From CAWDAQ01 sp963800325 (GTDB lineage: Bacteria; Actinomycetota; Actinomycetes; Actinomycetales; Dermatophilaceae), in the NCBI GenBank assembly GCA_963800325.1, contig CAWDAQ010000006.1, forward strand, positions 310,001 to 374,000: a stretch of 64,000 nt of DNA, read 5' to 3'. The translations under genes and the position numbers were made by a program. Below, in pieces: positions 43,168 to 50,638 of the stretch. Position 1 is the first letter of the stretch, and the number at the start of each line of letters is the position of its first letter. The notes under the pieces are model-generated. The model made no database searches and was not told the DNA's origin. It was given only the letters and a program-made list of their open reading frames with translations.

Positions 43168-43938
43168 TCACTGGCGACGTCCGAGCAGCGGTCCGACGAC
43201 CTCGACGTGGTCGAGCGACGTGCTGCCGGAGTACGCCGGGAACGTCGCCTTCTGCGTCGTGGTCACGTCGTAGCCGAGCCCGACCTCGTCGACGTACTCG
43301 CGGTAGATCTCGACCTGCGGGTCCCGGTCCAGGGCGGCCTTGAGCCTGCGGGTGTTCCCGATCGCGGACACCGTGAACGGCGGGGAGTACACCCGGCCGT
43401 GGAGGATGAGCGTGTTGCCGACGCAGCGCACGGCGCTGGTGGAGATCACCCGCTGGTCCATGAGCATCATCGCCTCGGCTCCGCCGCGCCAGAGGGCGTT
43501 GACGACCGCCTGGACGTCCTGCTGGTGGACGACGACGTCGTCGACGGTGACCCCCGGCGGGAGCTGGTCGCCGGACAGGTCGGAGTCGTCGAGGGAGACC
43601 GAGACCGCGGGCCCGCGGACCTCGACGGTCCCGGCGGCGTCGGCGAGCGCGTCCGCCCGGTTCGTCAGCCGGGACAGGCGGGCGTCGCCGGGGGCGGCGG
43701 CCTTGTTGAGCCGGTCCACCTCGGACTGCAGGTCGGACAGCTGCCGCGACAGGCGGGCGTTCTCCCGGGTGTGCTCCCGGATGAGGTCGGGCATGCCGGA
43801 CGCGGTCGAGCGCAGGTCGGTCCCCCGGGCCGCCTGGCTGCTCGCGGAGAAGATGACCCCGGCGAGCAGCGCGACGAGCGGGACCCCGACCGACCACGCC
43901 GACGGACGGCGGGTCAGCCACGCGAAGCGACGTCGCAT
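43168..43938 (-). CDS. DUF881 family membrane-anchored protein
   Basis: A 256-residue protein with an N-terminal helix (SVGVPLVALLAGVIFSAS), a coiled coil (ENARLSRQLSDLQSEVDRLN) and the DUF881 domain (VEVRGPAVSVSLDDSDLSGD; VVVHQQDVQAVVNALWRGGA; EAMMLMDQRVISTSAVRCVG; GNTLILHGRVYSPPFTVSAI). DUF881 proteins are widespread in Gram-positive division or cell-wall clusters; their role is unclear. The ATG at 43938 follows GGAGGAGG, so the in-frame upstream ATG (43962) is rejected. In many actinobacteria a class E sortase gene sits between this gene and pabA; here there is none. Confidence 0.9.
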   Translation of the reverse strand: MRRRFAWLTRRPSAWSVGVPLVALLAGVIFSASSQAARGTDLRSTASGMPDLIREHTRENARLSRQLSDLQSEVDRLNKAAAPGDARLSRLTNRADALADAAGTVEVRGPAVSVSLDDSDLSGDQLPPGVTVDDVVVHQQDVQAVVNALWRGGAEAMMLMDQRVISTSAVRCVGNTLILHGRVYSPPFTVSAIGNTRRLKAALDRDPQVEIYREYVDEVGLGYDVTTTQKATFPAYSGSTSLDHVEVVGPLLGRRQ

Positions 43939-44042
43939 GCCACCTCCTCCCGGGTCGCGCATGGGCTCGGCACCCCTCTCGATCTACGCTAAGGCACGCA
44001 CCCGAACACGGCGGACCCGCGCCGCGCGCGACGCCCGCCCCA

Positions 44043-44076
44043 CCGACACGACCGACACGACCGACACGACCGACAC
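44043..44076 (+). repeat. 9-bp tandem repeat in crgA leader
   Basis: CCGACACGA is repeated three times from 44043, plus a partial fourth copy, ending about 10 bases before the crgA ribosome binding site (AGGAG, 44086-44090). It could alter leader length or structure if copy number varies. Confidence 0.85.
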
Positions 44077-44098
44077 CACCGTCACAGGAGACCTCCCC

Positions 44099-44350
44099 GT
44101 GCCTGAGTCCAAGGGACGCAAGAAGGCGACCTTCACCCCGCCGAAGCAGTCCAGCAAGCCGAAGAAGGTCGGCAACCCGCCGTGGTTCGTCCCGGTCATG
44201 GTGGGCCTGATGGTCCTCGGGCTGGCCTGGGTGGTCGTCTTCTACATCAGCGGCCAGCAGTACCCGGTCCCGCAGCTGGACCGGTGGAACCTCGGCATCG
44301 GCTTCGGCCTCATGCTCGCCGGTTTCCTCATGACGACCCGCTGGCGCTGA
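44099..44350 (+). CDS. crgA: cell division protein CrgA
   Basis: An 83-residue protein with a basic N-terminus (ESKGRKKATFTPPKQSSKP) and two helices (PVMVGLMVLGLAWVVVFYIS; LGIGFGLMLAGFLMTTRWR) joined by the short loop GQQYPVPQLDRWN. This is the CrgA hallmark layout. It recruits FtsZ/FtsI-linked division proteins to the septum in mycobacteria and inhibits early septation in Streptomyces. The GTG start is set by AGGAG eight bases upstream. Confidence 0.93.
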   Translation: MPESKGRKKATFTPPKQSSKPKKVGNPPWFVPVMVGLMVLGLAWVVVFYISGQQYPVPQLDRWNLGIGFGLMLAGFLMTTRWR

Positions 44351-44368
44351 CCCGGGACGCGCCCCGGG

Positions 44369-44539
44369 TCCACGACCCGCCCGGTCCACAGCCCGTCCCG
44401 TCCACGACGCCCCCGGACGATCCACAGTGCCCGCGGCGCGCCACCCCTCCCGTCCACAACGGAGGCGACTTCTCCACAGGTTTGTCCCCAGACTGTGTCC
44501 ACGCCGGATGGTCATCCACAGGCTTGTCCCCAGTTGGGG
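44369..44539 (+). promoter_or_regulatory. cluster of DnaA-box-like sequences (possible DnaA-binding or replication-control site)
   Basis: Eight TCCAC motifs (at 44369, 44385, 44401, 44421, 44453, 44473, 44498 and 44515), all on the plus strand and five of them TCCACA, lie within 152 bases. Two TTGTCCCCA sites (44482 and 44524) are also present. The nearest matches to the DnaA box TTGTCCACA or TTATCCACA are TTCTCCACA, TCATCCACA and TTGTCCCCA, each one mismatch away. A 19-bp direct repeat, TCCACAGG(T/C)TTGTCCCCAG, recurs at 44473 and 44515, exactly 42 bases apart. The stretch ends in CCCCAGTTGGGG (44528-44539). This gap between crgA and the rhomboid gene has no coding sequence. Confidence 0.55.
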
Positions 44540-44577
44540 ATGAATGACACGGGTGTAACTCGGCGGTTGGGGACGGC

Positions 44578-45420
44578 TCAGGCGAGGGCGTACCGGGCCC
44601 AGGCGAGGGCGACGAGCAGGACCGTGACCGCCGCGATCCCGACCCAGTGCAACGCGGCCCGCTGCCGGCCGAGCGCGGCGTAGATCGCCGCGACGAGGGC
44701 GCCGGTGAGGAGCCCGCCGAGGTGGGCCTGCCAGGCGATCGCGGGCAGGACGAACCCGAGGACGGCGTTGATCCCGATGACCACCCACATGCCGGCCGAG
44801 GACCGCCCCAGCCGGCGGTTGAGGACGAGCAGCGCCCCGAACAGGCCGAACACCGCTCCGGACGCGCCGACCACCGCGACCCGGCTGTCGGCCGGGGTAA
44901 GCAGGACGAACGCCACCGAGCCGCCGAACGCGGAGACGAGGTAGAGCGCGGCGAACCGCGCGCGGCCGAGCAGCGGCTCGAGGTAGCCGCCGACGACCCA
45001 CAGCGCGTACATGTTGAACAGGATGTGCATGACGTTCGTCGGGCTGTGCGCGAACGCCGAGGTGATGAAGCGCCACGGCTGGGTGTCCCCGAGCACCGGG
45101 GCGAACGCGACCTGCTGGAAGACGACGGGGCTCGCGAGCTCACCGACCCAGACGAGGGCGCAGATCGCGATGATGACCGTCGTCGTCACGGGCCGACCGT
45201 CCGAGACCCGGCCCCCGAACACGGTCGTCCCCTGGCGGACCGTCCGCGCGCCCTCCCGGACGCAGTCGACGCACTGGATGCCGACCGCGGCCGGGCGCTG
45301 GCAGTCCGGGCACGCCGGCCGCCCGCAGCGCTGGCAGCGCACGTAGCTCACCCGGTCGGGGTGGCGCGGGCAGACCGGGACGTCCTGCGTCGAGGGCGGC
45401 TGCGGGCTGGGGTCGCTCAT
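44578..45420 (-). CDS. rhomboid family intramembrane serine protease with N-terminal zinc-ribbon-like domain
   Basis: A 280-residue protein. The N-terminal 60 residues have paired cysteine motifs (VSYVRCQRCGRPACPDCQRP; GIQCVDCV) like a B-box-type zinc finger. The rhomboid core follows: FITSAFAHSPTNVMHILFNM (HxxxN type), LYLVSAFGGSVAFVLL, VVGASGAVFGLFGALLVLNR with the catalytic serine in GASG, and WQAHLGGLLTGALVAAIYAA with the catalytic histidine. It cleaves membrane proteins within the bilayer; the substrate is unknown. Confidence 0.92.
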   Translation of the reverse strand: MSDPSPQPPSTQDVPVCPRHPDRVSYVRCQRCGRPACPDCQRPAAVGIQCVDCVREGARTVRQGTTVFGGRVSDGRPVTTTVIIAICALVWVGELASPVVFQQVAFAPVLGDTQPWRFITSAFAHSPTNVMHILFNMYALWVVGGYLEPLLGRARFAALYLVSAFGGSVAFVLLTPADSRVAVVGASGAVFGLFGALLVLNRRLGRSSAGMWVVIGINAVLGFVLPAIAWQAHLGGLLTGALVAAIYAALGRQRAALHWVGIAAVTVLLVALAWARYALA

Positions 45421-45480
45421 CGTCGCGCGGTGCGGTCTGCTGGCGGCTGCCGGCGGGAGGGCGGGGTCGTCGTGGCCGGG

Positions 45481-45999
45481 TCAGTCGTGGACGGTGACCG
45501 ACTCGATGACGACGTCCTCGGCGGGCCGGTCGGCCCGACCGGTCGGGACGCTCGAGATCGCGTCGACGACCTCGCGGCTCGGGGCGTCGGAGACCTCGCC
45601 GAAGATCGTGTGCTTGCCCTGCAGGTGCGGGGTCGGGGTCACCGTGATGAAGAACTGGGAGCCGTTGGTGCCCTTGCCGCCGCGCTTGCCGGCGTTGGCC
45701 ATCGCGAGCAGGTAGGGGCGGTCGAAGACGAGGTCGGGGTGGATCTCGTCGTCGAAGGTGTACCCGGGCCCACCGACCCCCTGGCCGAGCGGGCAGCCGC
45801 CCTGGATCATGAAGCCGGGGATGATCCGGTGGAAGACGAGGCCGTCGTAGAACTTCGTCGGGTTCGAGCGCGACGCGTCGTCGGTGTACTCCTGCGTCCC
45901 GGTCGCGAGACCGGTGAAGTTGCGGACCGTCTTCGGGGCCTGGGCGTCGAAGAGGGTGAGGTTGATGTCGCCGTGGTTGGTGTGAAGCGTCGCCTTCAT
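45481..45999 (-). CDS. ppiA: peptidyl-prolyl cis-trans isomerase, cyclophilin type
   Basis: A 172-residue single-domain cyclophilin without a signal peptide: MKATLHTNHGDINLTLFDAQ, FYDGLVFHRIIPGFMIQGGC (active-site R and F), GSQFFITVTPTPHLQGKHTI and FGEVSD. It catalyses proline isomerisation in protein folding in the cytoplasm. The true start is the ATG at 45999; longer in-frame sequence upstream is non-conserved. It lies 60 bases upstream of the rhomboid gene, an arrangement common in actinobacteria near pknB. Confidence 0.93.
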   Translation of the reverse strand: MKATLHTNHGDINLTLFDAQAPKTVRNFTGLATGTQEYTDDASRSNPTKFYDGLVFHRIIPGFMIQGGCPLGQGVGGPGYTFDDEIHPDLVFDRPYLLAMANAGKRGGKGTNGSQFFITVTPTPHLQGKHTIFGEVSDAPSREVVDAISSVPTGRADRPAEDVVIESVTVHD

Positions 46000-46127
46000 G
46001 TCCCCATCCTCGCACGCGGGCGCGCGCGTCCCGGGGCCGGTCGGCGGCTCGCCGTCACGGGGGCCAACTGTCACCAGCAGCGGAAAGGGGGCAGGATGGG
46101 CCGAGGACGAGACATCAAGGAGGGACT

Positions 46128-46985
46128 GTGTTCCGAACCAAGAGCAAGACCGACGTCGTCAAGGACCGAGCCGACGCCCAGGCCGAGCAGGCCGCCGACG
46201 CGGCCGCGGCGCTGCGGGAGGCGGCGGCGCACCAGGCCGGCGTGGCCGCGGACCGGGCGCACGAGCTGAAGGACCGGGTGGGGCCGGCCGCCGAGGCCGC
46301 CCGCGAGCGCGCGTTCGCGGCAAGGGAGGCGGCCACCCACGGCCTCGAGGTCGCCGCGCCGAAGCTCGAGGACGCCGTCCACCAGCTCGGCCCGAAGGTC
46401 GACACCGCGCGCGACAAGATCGTCGACGACTACCTGCCGAAGATGGCGGACGTCCTCGCCGCCGTCGCCGCCAGCGCCGCGGCGGCCCGGGAGAACGCCG
46501 AGCGGACGGCGGGGCGCGCCCCCGACGCGTACTCGGTGCTCAAGGGCGAGGCGGTCGTCAAGCACCGCCGCAAGCGCCGCGGCGGCAAGCTCCTCATCCT
46601 CCTCGGCCTCGTGGCCGCGGGCGCGGCCGGCTTCGCCGCGACCCGCCGCAAGGCGTCCTCCTCCGACCCGTGGGCCACCCCGACGAGCGACCCGTACTCG
46701 GGGTCGAGCGCGGCGACCGTCAAGGACAAGGCGGCCGGCGTCGCCGCCGCGGCCAAGGAGAAGGCCGCCGGGCTGACCGGCGGGGCCGCGGCCTCCGGGA
46801 GCGAGGTCCCCGCGACGAACACCGAGGAGACCAGCGACATCAGCACGCCGCACCTCGCGACCGACCCGTCGGTCGACGCGACGACCGCCACCGAGCCGGA
46901 GGACAAGGCCGAGGGCGACAGCGACGCCTGGACCGACGCCAAGGCCTGGGCCAACGGCGACGGCGAGACCAAGCAGGACGGCTGA
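46128..46985 (+). CDS. hypothetical alanine-rich coiled-coil membrane protein
   Basis: A 285-residue protein, GTG start with AAGGAGGG upstream. Residues 1-120 are alanine/glutamate/arginine-rich and helical (AEQAADAAAALREAAAHQAG; AREAATHGLEVAAPKLEDAV), resembling apolipoprotein- or LEA-like amphipathic repeats. A basic KHRRKRRGGK segment leads to one helix (LLILLGLVAAGAAGFAA). The C-terminal 110 residues are acidic and disordered-looking. A lipid-, membrane- or nucleoid-associated role can be imagined, but nothing specific is shown. Confidence 0.65.
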   Translation: MFRTKSKTDVVKDRADAQAEQAADAAAALREAAAHQAGVAADRAHELKDRVGPAAEAARERAFAAREAATHGLEVAAPKLEDAVHQLGPKVDTARDKIVDDYLPKMADVLAAVAASAAAARENAERTAGRAPDAYSVLKGEAVVKHRRKRRGGKLLILLGLVAAGAAGFAATRRKASSSDPWATPTSDPYSGSSAATVKDKAAGVAAAAKEKAAGLTGGAAASGSEVPATNTEETSDISTPHLATDPSVDATTATEPEDKAEGDSDAWTDAKAWANGDGETKQDG

Positions 46986-47052
46986 CCGCCCTGACGAGCG
47001 ACCGACCCCTGCGGCAGCCACCGACGGACACCCCCTGAGGCACCTGCCGTAA

Positions 47053-47133
47053 CCCGCACTTCGTGCCCGAATGGCCGCGTCGGGTCCGGACCAACCGGAC
47101 ACCGTACGCGGCCGTTCGGGCACGAAGTCGGGG
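47053..47133. repeat. family B extragenic palindrome, copy 3
   Basis: CACTTCGTGCCCGAA pairs with TTCGGGCACGAAGT (47115-47128), and the stem continues inward as GGCCGCG/CGCGGCC with one mismatch. At the CCCG/CGGG junction this copy has AA on the left and TT on the right, where copy 2 has GT on the left and GA on the right. It lies between convergent genes. Confidence 0.85.
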
Positions 47134-47211
47134 GTGGGCGGCCGGTCGGAGACGCCGCGGGGCCGGCCGACCCGGCTCGAAGTCGGGTGGTGCGGGCCGG
47201 GCGGGGAGGCC

Positions 47212-48546
47212 TCAGGCGAGGTCGGCGAGCTCGGGGTGCCGGGACCGGTAACCCTCGAGGAGCGCGCGGGCGGTGCTCACCGAGTCCACGAGCGGGTGCA
47301 GCGCGAACGCGGTGACCGCGGTCCGCGCCGACCGGGTCACGGCGGCCTCGATGACGAGCCGCTCGACCGCCTTGACCTGCTGCATCAGGCCGAGCATGTG
47401 CCCCGAGACCGGGGCGAGCGGGACCGGGTGGGGGCCGTCGGCGCCCACCTCGCACGTCACCTCGACGACGGCGTCCTCGGGCAGGCAGCCCACCGACGCG
47501 CCGTTGCGGACCCCGAGGATCATCGTGCTCCTCTCGCCGCGGCTGATCGCCGCCATGAGCGCGAGCGCAACCCCTTCGTAGCCCCCGCCGGCGAGGTCCT
47601 CGGCGTCACGCTCCTCGTCGGCGGCCCGGGCCTCCTTCATGTACGTCGCGTCCCGCTCGGCGCGCACCCGCTGCCAGGTCGCGAGCGCCTTCTCCGGGTG
47701 CTCGGCCACCTCGGCGTAGAAGCCCTCCTGCTGTGTGCGCAGGAACTCCCCGCGGGTCTCGGGGGCGCCGGTGATGCCGGCGAGGGCCTCACGGGTGAAG
47801 TCGTAGTAGTAGAGGTACTCGTTCGGGATCGCGCCGAGGGCCTGGAGCCACTCGGCGCCGAACAGCCGGCCCTCCTCGATCCGCTCGAGCAGGTCCGGGC
47901 GGGCGAGCAGGTCGGGCAGGTGGTCGCGCCCGCCGGACCGCAGCGCCCGGAGCCACCCGAGGTGGTTGAGCCCGACGTAGTCGATGGCCGTCGACTCCGG
48001 GTCGAGCCCGAGGGCCCGGGCGGCCCGACGGGCGAGGGCGATCGGGGAGTCGCAGATCCCGACGACGCGGGTGCCGAGCACCTGCTGCATCGCCTCGGTG
48101 ACCAGCCCGGCGGGGTTGGTGAAGTTGATGACCCACGCGTCGGGGGCGACGGCGGCGACCCGCTCGGCGACGTGGCGGGCCACCGGGACGGTCCGGAGGC
48201 CGTACGCGAGGCCGCCCGGCCCGGTGGTCTCCTGCCCGAGGACGCCGAGGTCGAGCGCGACCCGCTCGTCGACGGTCCGCCCGGCCAGTCCGGAGACCCG
48301 GATCGCGGAGAAGACGAAGTCGGCTCCCGCGAGGGCGGTGTCGAGGTCGCCGGTCGCCGTGACGACGGGCGGGTCCTCGTGGCCCGCGGCGAGCTGGTCG
48401 AGGACCCGGCGGATCGCCTCGAGCCGGGCCGGGTCGACGTCGTGGAGGGCGACCTCGGTCACCCGGCGGTCGTGGTGGTCCCCGAGCAGCGCCCCGTACA
48501 CGAGCGGGACCCGGAACCCTCCTCCTCCGAGCAGCGCGAGCTTCAT
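47212..48546 (-). CDS. glycoside hydrolase family 4 (6-phospho-beta-glucosidase-like)
   Basis: A 444-residue NAD- and metal-dependent glycosidase. The NAD loop is LALLGGGGFRVPLVYGALLG. Metal and catalytic residues lie in VVGICDSPIALARRAARALG, VINFTNPAGLVTEAMQQVLG and YVGLNHLGWLRALRSGG. YLYYYDF and the C-terminal ALHPLVDSVSTARALLEGYR are also typical. GH4 enzymes open glycosidic bonds by an oxidation-elimination mechanism, usually on 6-phosphorylated disaccharides; however, no PTS gene is present and the adjacent importer is ABC-type. The ATG overlaps the stop of the DeoR-type regulator gene. Confidence 0.9.
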   Translation of the reverse strand: MKLALLGGGGFRVPLVYGALLGDHHDRRVTEVALHDVDPARLEAIRRVLDQLAAGHEDPPVVTATGDLDTALAGADFVFSAIRVSGLAGRTVDERVALDLGVLGQETTGPGGLAYGLRTVPVARHVAERVAAVAPDAWVINFTNPAGLVTEAMQQVLGTRVVGICDSPIALARRAARALGLDPESTAIDYVGLNHLGWLRALRSGGRDHLPDLLARPDLLERIEEGRLFGAEWLQALGAIPNEYLYYYDFTREALAGITGAPETRGEFLRTQQEGFYAEVAEHPEKALATWQRVRAERDATYMKEARAADEERDAEDLAGGGYEGVALALMAAISRGERSTMILGVRNGASVGCLPEDAVVEVTCEVGADGPHPVPLAPVSGHMLGLMQQVKAVERLVIEAAVTRSARTAVTAFALHPLVDSVSTARALLEGYRSRHPELADLA

Positions 48547-49310
48547 GCGAGCAGTACCTCCACTCCGGCCTCCCGGCACGTGTCGACGGTCGCCGGGTCG
48601 GCCCCGGCGTTGGTGACGAGGACGTCGAGGGACTCGACGCCGCAGACCCGCAGCGACCCGGTCCCGGGCAGCTTGTTCCGGTCGGCGAGCAGGACGACCT
48701 GCGCGGCGGCCCCGAGGAGCGCCCGCTTGACCGGGATCTCGACGAGGGTCGTGTCGAGCACCGCGCCGTCGGCGTCGACGCCGCTCGTGCCGAGGAAGGC
48801 CCGGTCGACCCGGACCTGCCGCAGCGCGTCCTCGGCGAGCACCCCGACCAGCGAGTGGTAGGAGCGGCGGACCTGGCCGCCGAGGAGGATGACCTCGGTG
48901 GTGTCGTCGTCGCGGAGCTCGTCGAGGACGGCGAGGCTGTTCGTGACGACGGTGACCTCGCGGCCGCGCAGCCGGCGGGCGAGCAGCCGGGTCGTCGTGC
49001 CGATGTCGAGCAGCACGGTCTCGCCGTCGGCGACGAGCGCGGCGGCGCGCCGGGCCACGGCCTCCTTCTCGGCGTGGTGGGTGCGGGCGACGTCGGCGAA
49101 CGGCCGGTCGGAGTCGGCGTCGGGCACGAGCGAGGACCGCAGTGCCGCGCCGCCCCGGACCCGGGCGAGGACCCCGTTCTCGTCGAGCTCGTGAAGGTCC
49201 CGCCGGATCGTCGACGGGCTCACGGCGCAACCGGCGGCGAGCTCCTCCACGGAGACGACCCCACCGGCCCGGACGAGCGCGAGGATCTCCGTGTGCCGAC
49301 GTGACTTCAC
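48543..49310 (-). CDS. DeoR/GlpR family transcriptional regulator
   Basis: A 255-residue regulator. The N-terminal helix-turn-helix is VSVEELAAGCAVSPSTIRRD LHELDENG (read as two adjoining blocks, about residues 18-45). The C-terminal DeoRC sensor has VARRAAALVADGETVLLDIG, TTTRLLARRLRGREVTVVTN and VILLGGQVRRSYHSLVGVLA. Such repressors respond to phosphorylated sugars. GTG start. It is cotranscribed with the GH4 gene (ATGA) and divergent from the kinase-ABC operon, whose promoter region it probably controls. Confidence 0.92.
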   Translation of the reverse strand: MKSRRHTEILALVRAGGVVSVEELAAGCAVSPSTIRRDLHELDENGVLARVRGGAALRSSLVPDADSDRPFADVARTHHAEKEAVARRAAALVADGETVLLDIGTTTRLLARRLRGREVTVVTNSLAVLDELRDDDTTEVILLGGQVRRSYHSLVGVLAEDALRQVRVDRAFLGTSGVDADGAVLDTTLVEIPVKRALLGAAAQVVLLADRNKLPGTGSLRVCGVESLDVLVTNAGADPATVDTCREAGVEVLLA

Positions 49311-49475
49311 CCCGTCACCGTAGCAACACGACGATCACTTTTGCGCAGATGACTGCCGCTTATGGTCAACTCCACGCAACAATGAGCACTATTGCTCTTG
49401 CGCGCCGCCCGCGTGGCACGCAACCATGACCCGAACGACGCGCCGTCCGGCGCCCTCCCCCGACCCTGGAGACCC
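49311..49475. promoter_or_regulatory. divergent promoter/operator region of the sugar locus
   Basis: The 165 bases between the two divergent operons are much less GC-rich in the middle (49321-49400) than the surrounding DNA. They contain GAGC (49384) and GCTC (49394) as an inverted pair. TTTTGCGC at about 49339 and CTCTTGCGC at about 49395 form a loose direct repeat. TATGGT at 49361 is a possible -10. This is where the DeoR-type repressor is expected to bind. Confidence 0.5.
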
Positions 49476-50588
49476 GTGCCCCTGCCGATGTTCGACCCCC
49501 TCGCCCACCTCCGCGCCGCGGACGGGCCCGAGCTCGACGTCTTCCTCCAGGGGACGGTCTTCCTCGACATCGTGTTCACCGGCCTCCACGAGCGGCCGGA
49601 CCCGGGCACCGAGGTGTGGGCCGACGGGATGGGCTCCTCCCCGGGCGGGATCGCCAACCTCGCCGTCGCCGCGTCCCGGCTCGGGCTGCGGACCTCGCTC
49701 GGCGCCGCGTTCGGCGACGACGACTACGGCGAGTTCTGCTGGCGCACGCTGGAGTCCCAGGAGGGGGTGCAGCTGAGCCACTCGAAGCGGTTCAGCCGGT
49801 GGCACTCCCCCGTCACGGTCTCGTTGGCGATCGACCGGGACCGGAGCATGGTCACCCACGAGCACTCCCCGCCCGAGGACGCCTCGACGATGGTCGGCCG
49901 CCCGCCGCGGTCCCGGGCCGTGCTGCTCGACCTCTCCCTCGACCACCCGGTCGGCACCGGGGAGGGGTGCAAGCGCTGGGCCGACCAGGCCCGCGAGGAC
50001 GGCTCCCTGCTGTTCACCGACGTCGGCTGGGACCCCACCGGCCGCTGGGACCCCCGCATCCTGGACCAGCTCGAGTACTGCCACGCCTTCATCCCGAACG
50101 CGATCGAGGCGATGGCCTACACCCGCCGGGAGACCCCGCAGGACGCGCTCTACGACCTCGCCGACCGGGTCCCGCTCGCCGTCGTCACCAACGGCGCCCA
50201 CGGCGCGATCGCCATCGACAGCGCGACCGGCGAGGAGGCGATGGTCCCGGCGCTGCGGGTCGGCGCGATCGACCCGACCGGCGCCGGCGACGTCTTCGAC
50301 GCCGCGGTCACGCTCGGCACCCTCGCCGGCTGGCCGCTGGTCGACCGGCTCTCGTTCGCCACGCTGTGCTCCTCGCTCGCGGTCCAGCAGGTCGGCGGCT
50401 CGCTCGCCGCCCCCGGCTGGGGCGACATCGCCGACTGGTGGCACCGCGTCCGGGACAGCTCGTGCGCCAGCGCCGAGGACGCCTCGATCCGTCGCCGGTA
50501 CGCCTTCCTCGACCGGCTCGTGCCCGAGGGACCCGTCGTCGCCGTCCGCCGCGCCGCCGCAACCATCGCGCGGCTCTCGGACGCCTGA
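49476..50588 (+). CDS. PfkB family carbohydrate kinase
   Basis: A 370-residue ribokinase-fold sugar kinase. The N-terminal substrate motif is GSSPGGIANLAVAASRLGLR. AVVTNGAHGAIAIDSATGE and the signature GAIDPTGAGDVFDAAVTLGT contain the anion hole and catalytic aspartate. About 50 residues longer than ribokinase because of a C-terminal extension. I prefer the GTG at 49476, which is preceded by a nearby GGAG; the ATG four codons later is an alternative. It is the first gene of a four-gene sugar operon; the sugar is unknown. Confidence 0.88.
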   Translation: MPLPMFDPLAHLRAADGPELDVFLQGTVFLDIVFTGLHERPDPGTEVWADGMGSSPGGIANLAVAASRLGLRTSLGAAFGDDDYGEFCWRTLESQEGVQLSHSKRFSRWHSPVTVSLAIDRDRSMVTHEHSPPEDASTMVGRPPRSRAVLLDLSLDHPVGTGEGCKRWADQAREDGSLLFTDVGWDPTGRWDPRILDQLEYCHAFIPNAIEAMAYTRRETPQDALYDLADRVPLAVVTNGAHGAIAIDSATGEEAMVPALRVGAIDPTGAGDVFDAAVTLGTLAGWPLVDRLSFATLCSSLAVQQVGGSLAAPGWGDIADWWHRVRDSSCASAEDASIRRRYAFLDRLVPEGPVVAVRRAAATIARLSDA

Positions 50589-50638
50589 CCCCCCACAGCC
50601 CACAGCCGGGACCGGCCCCCGGCGGAAGGAGAAACCCA

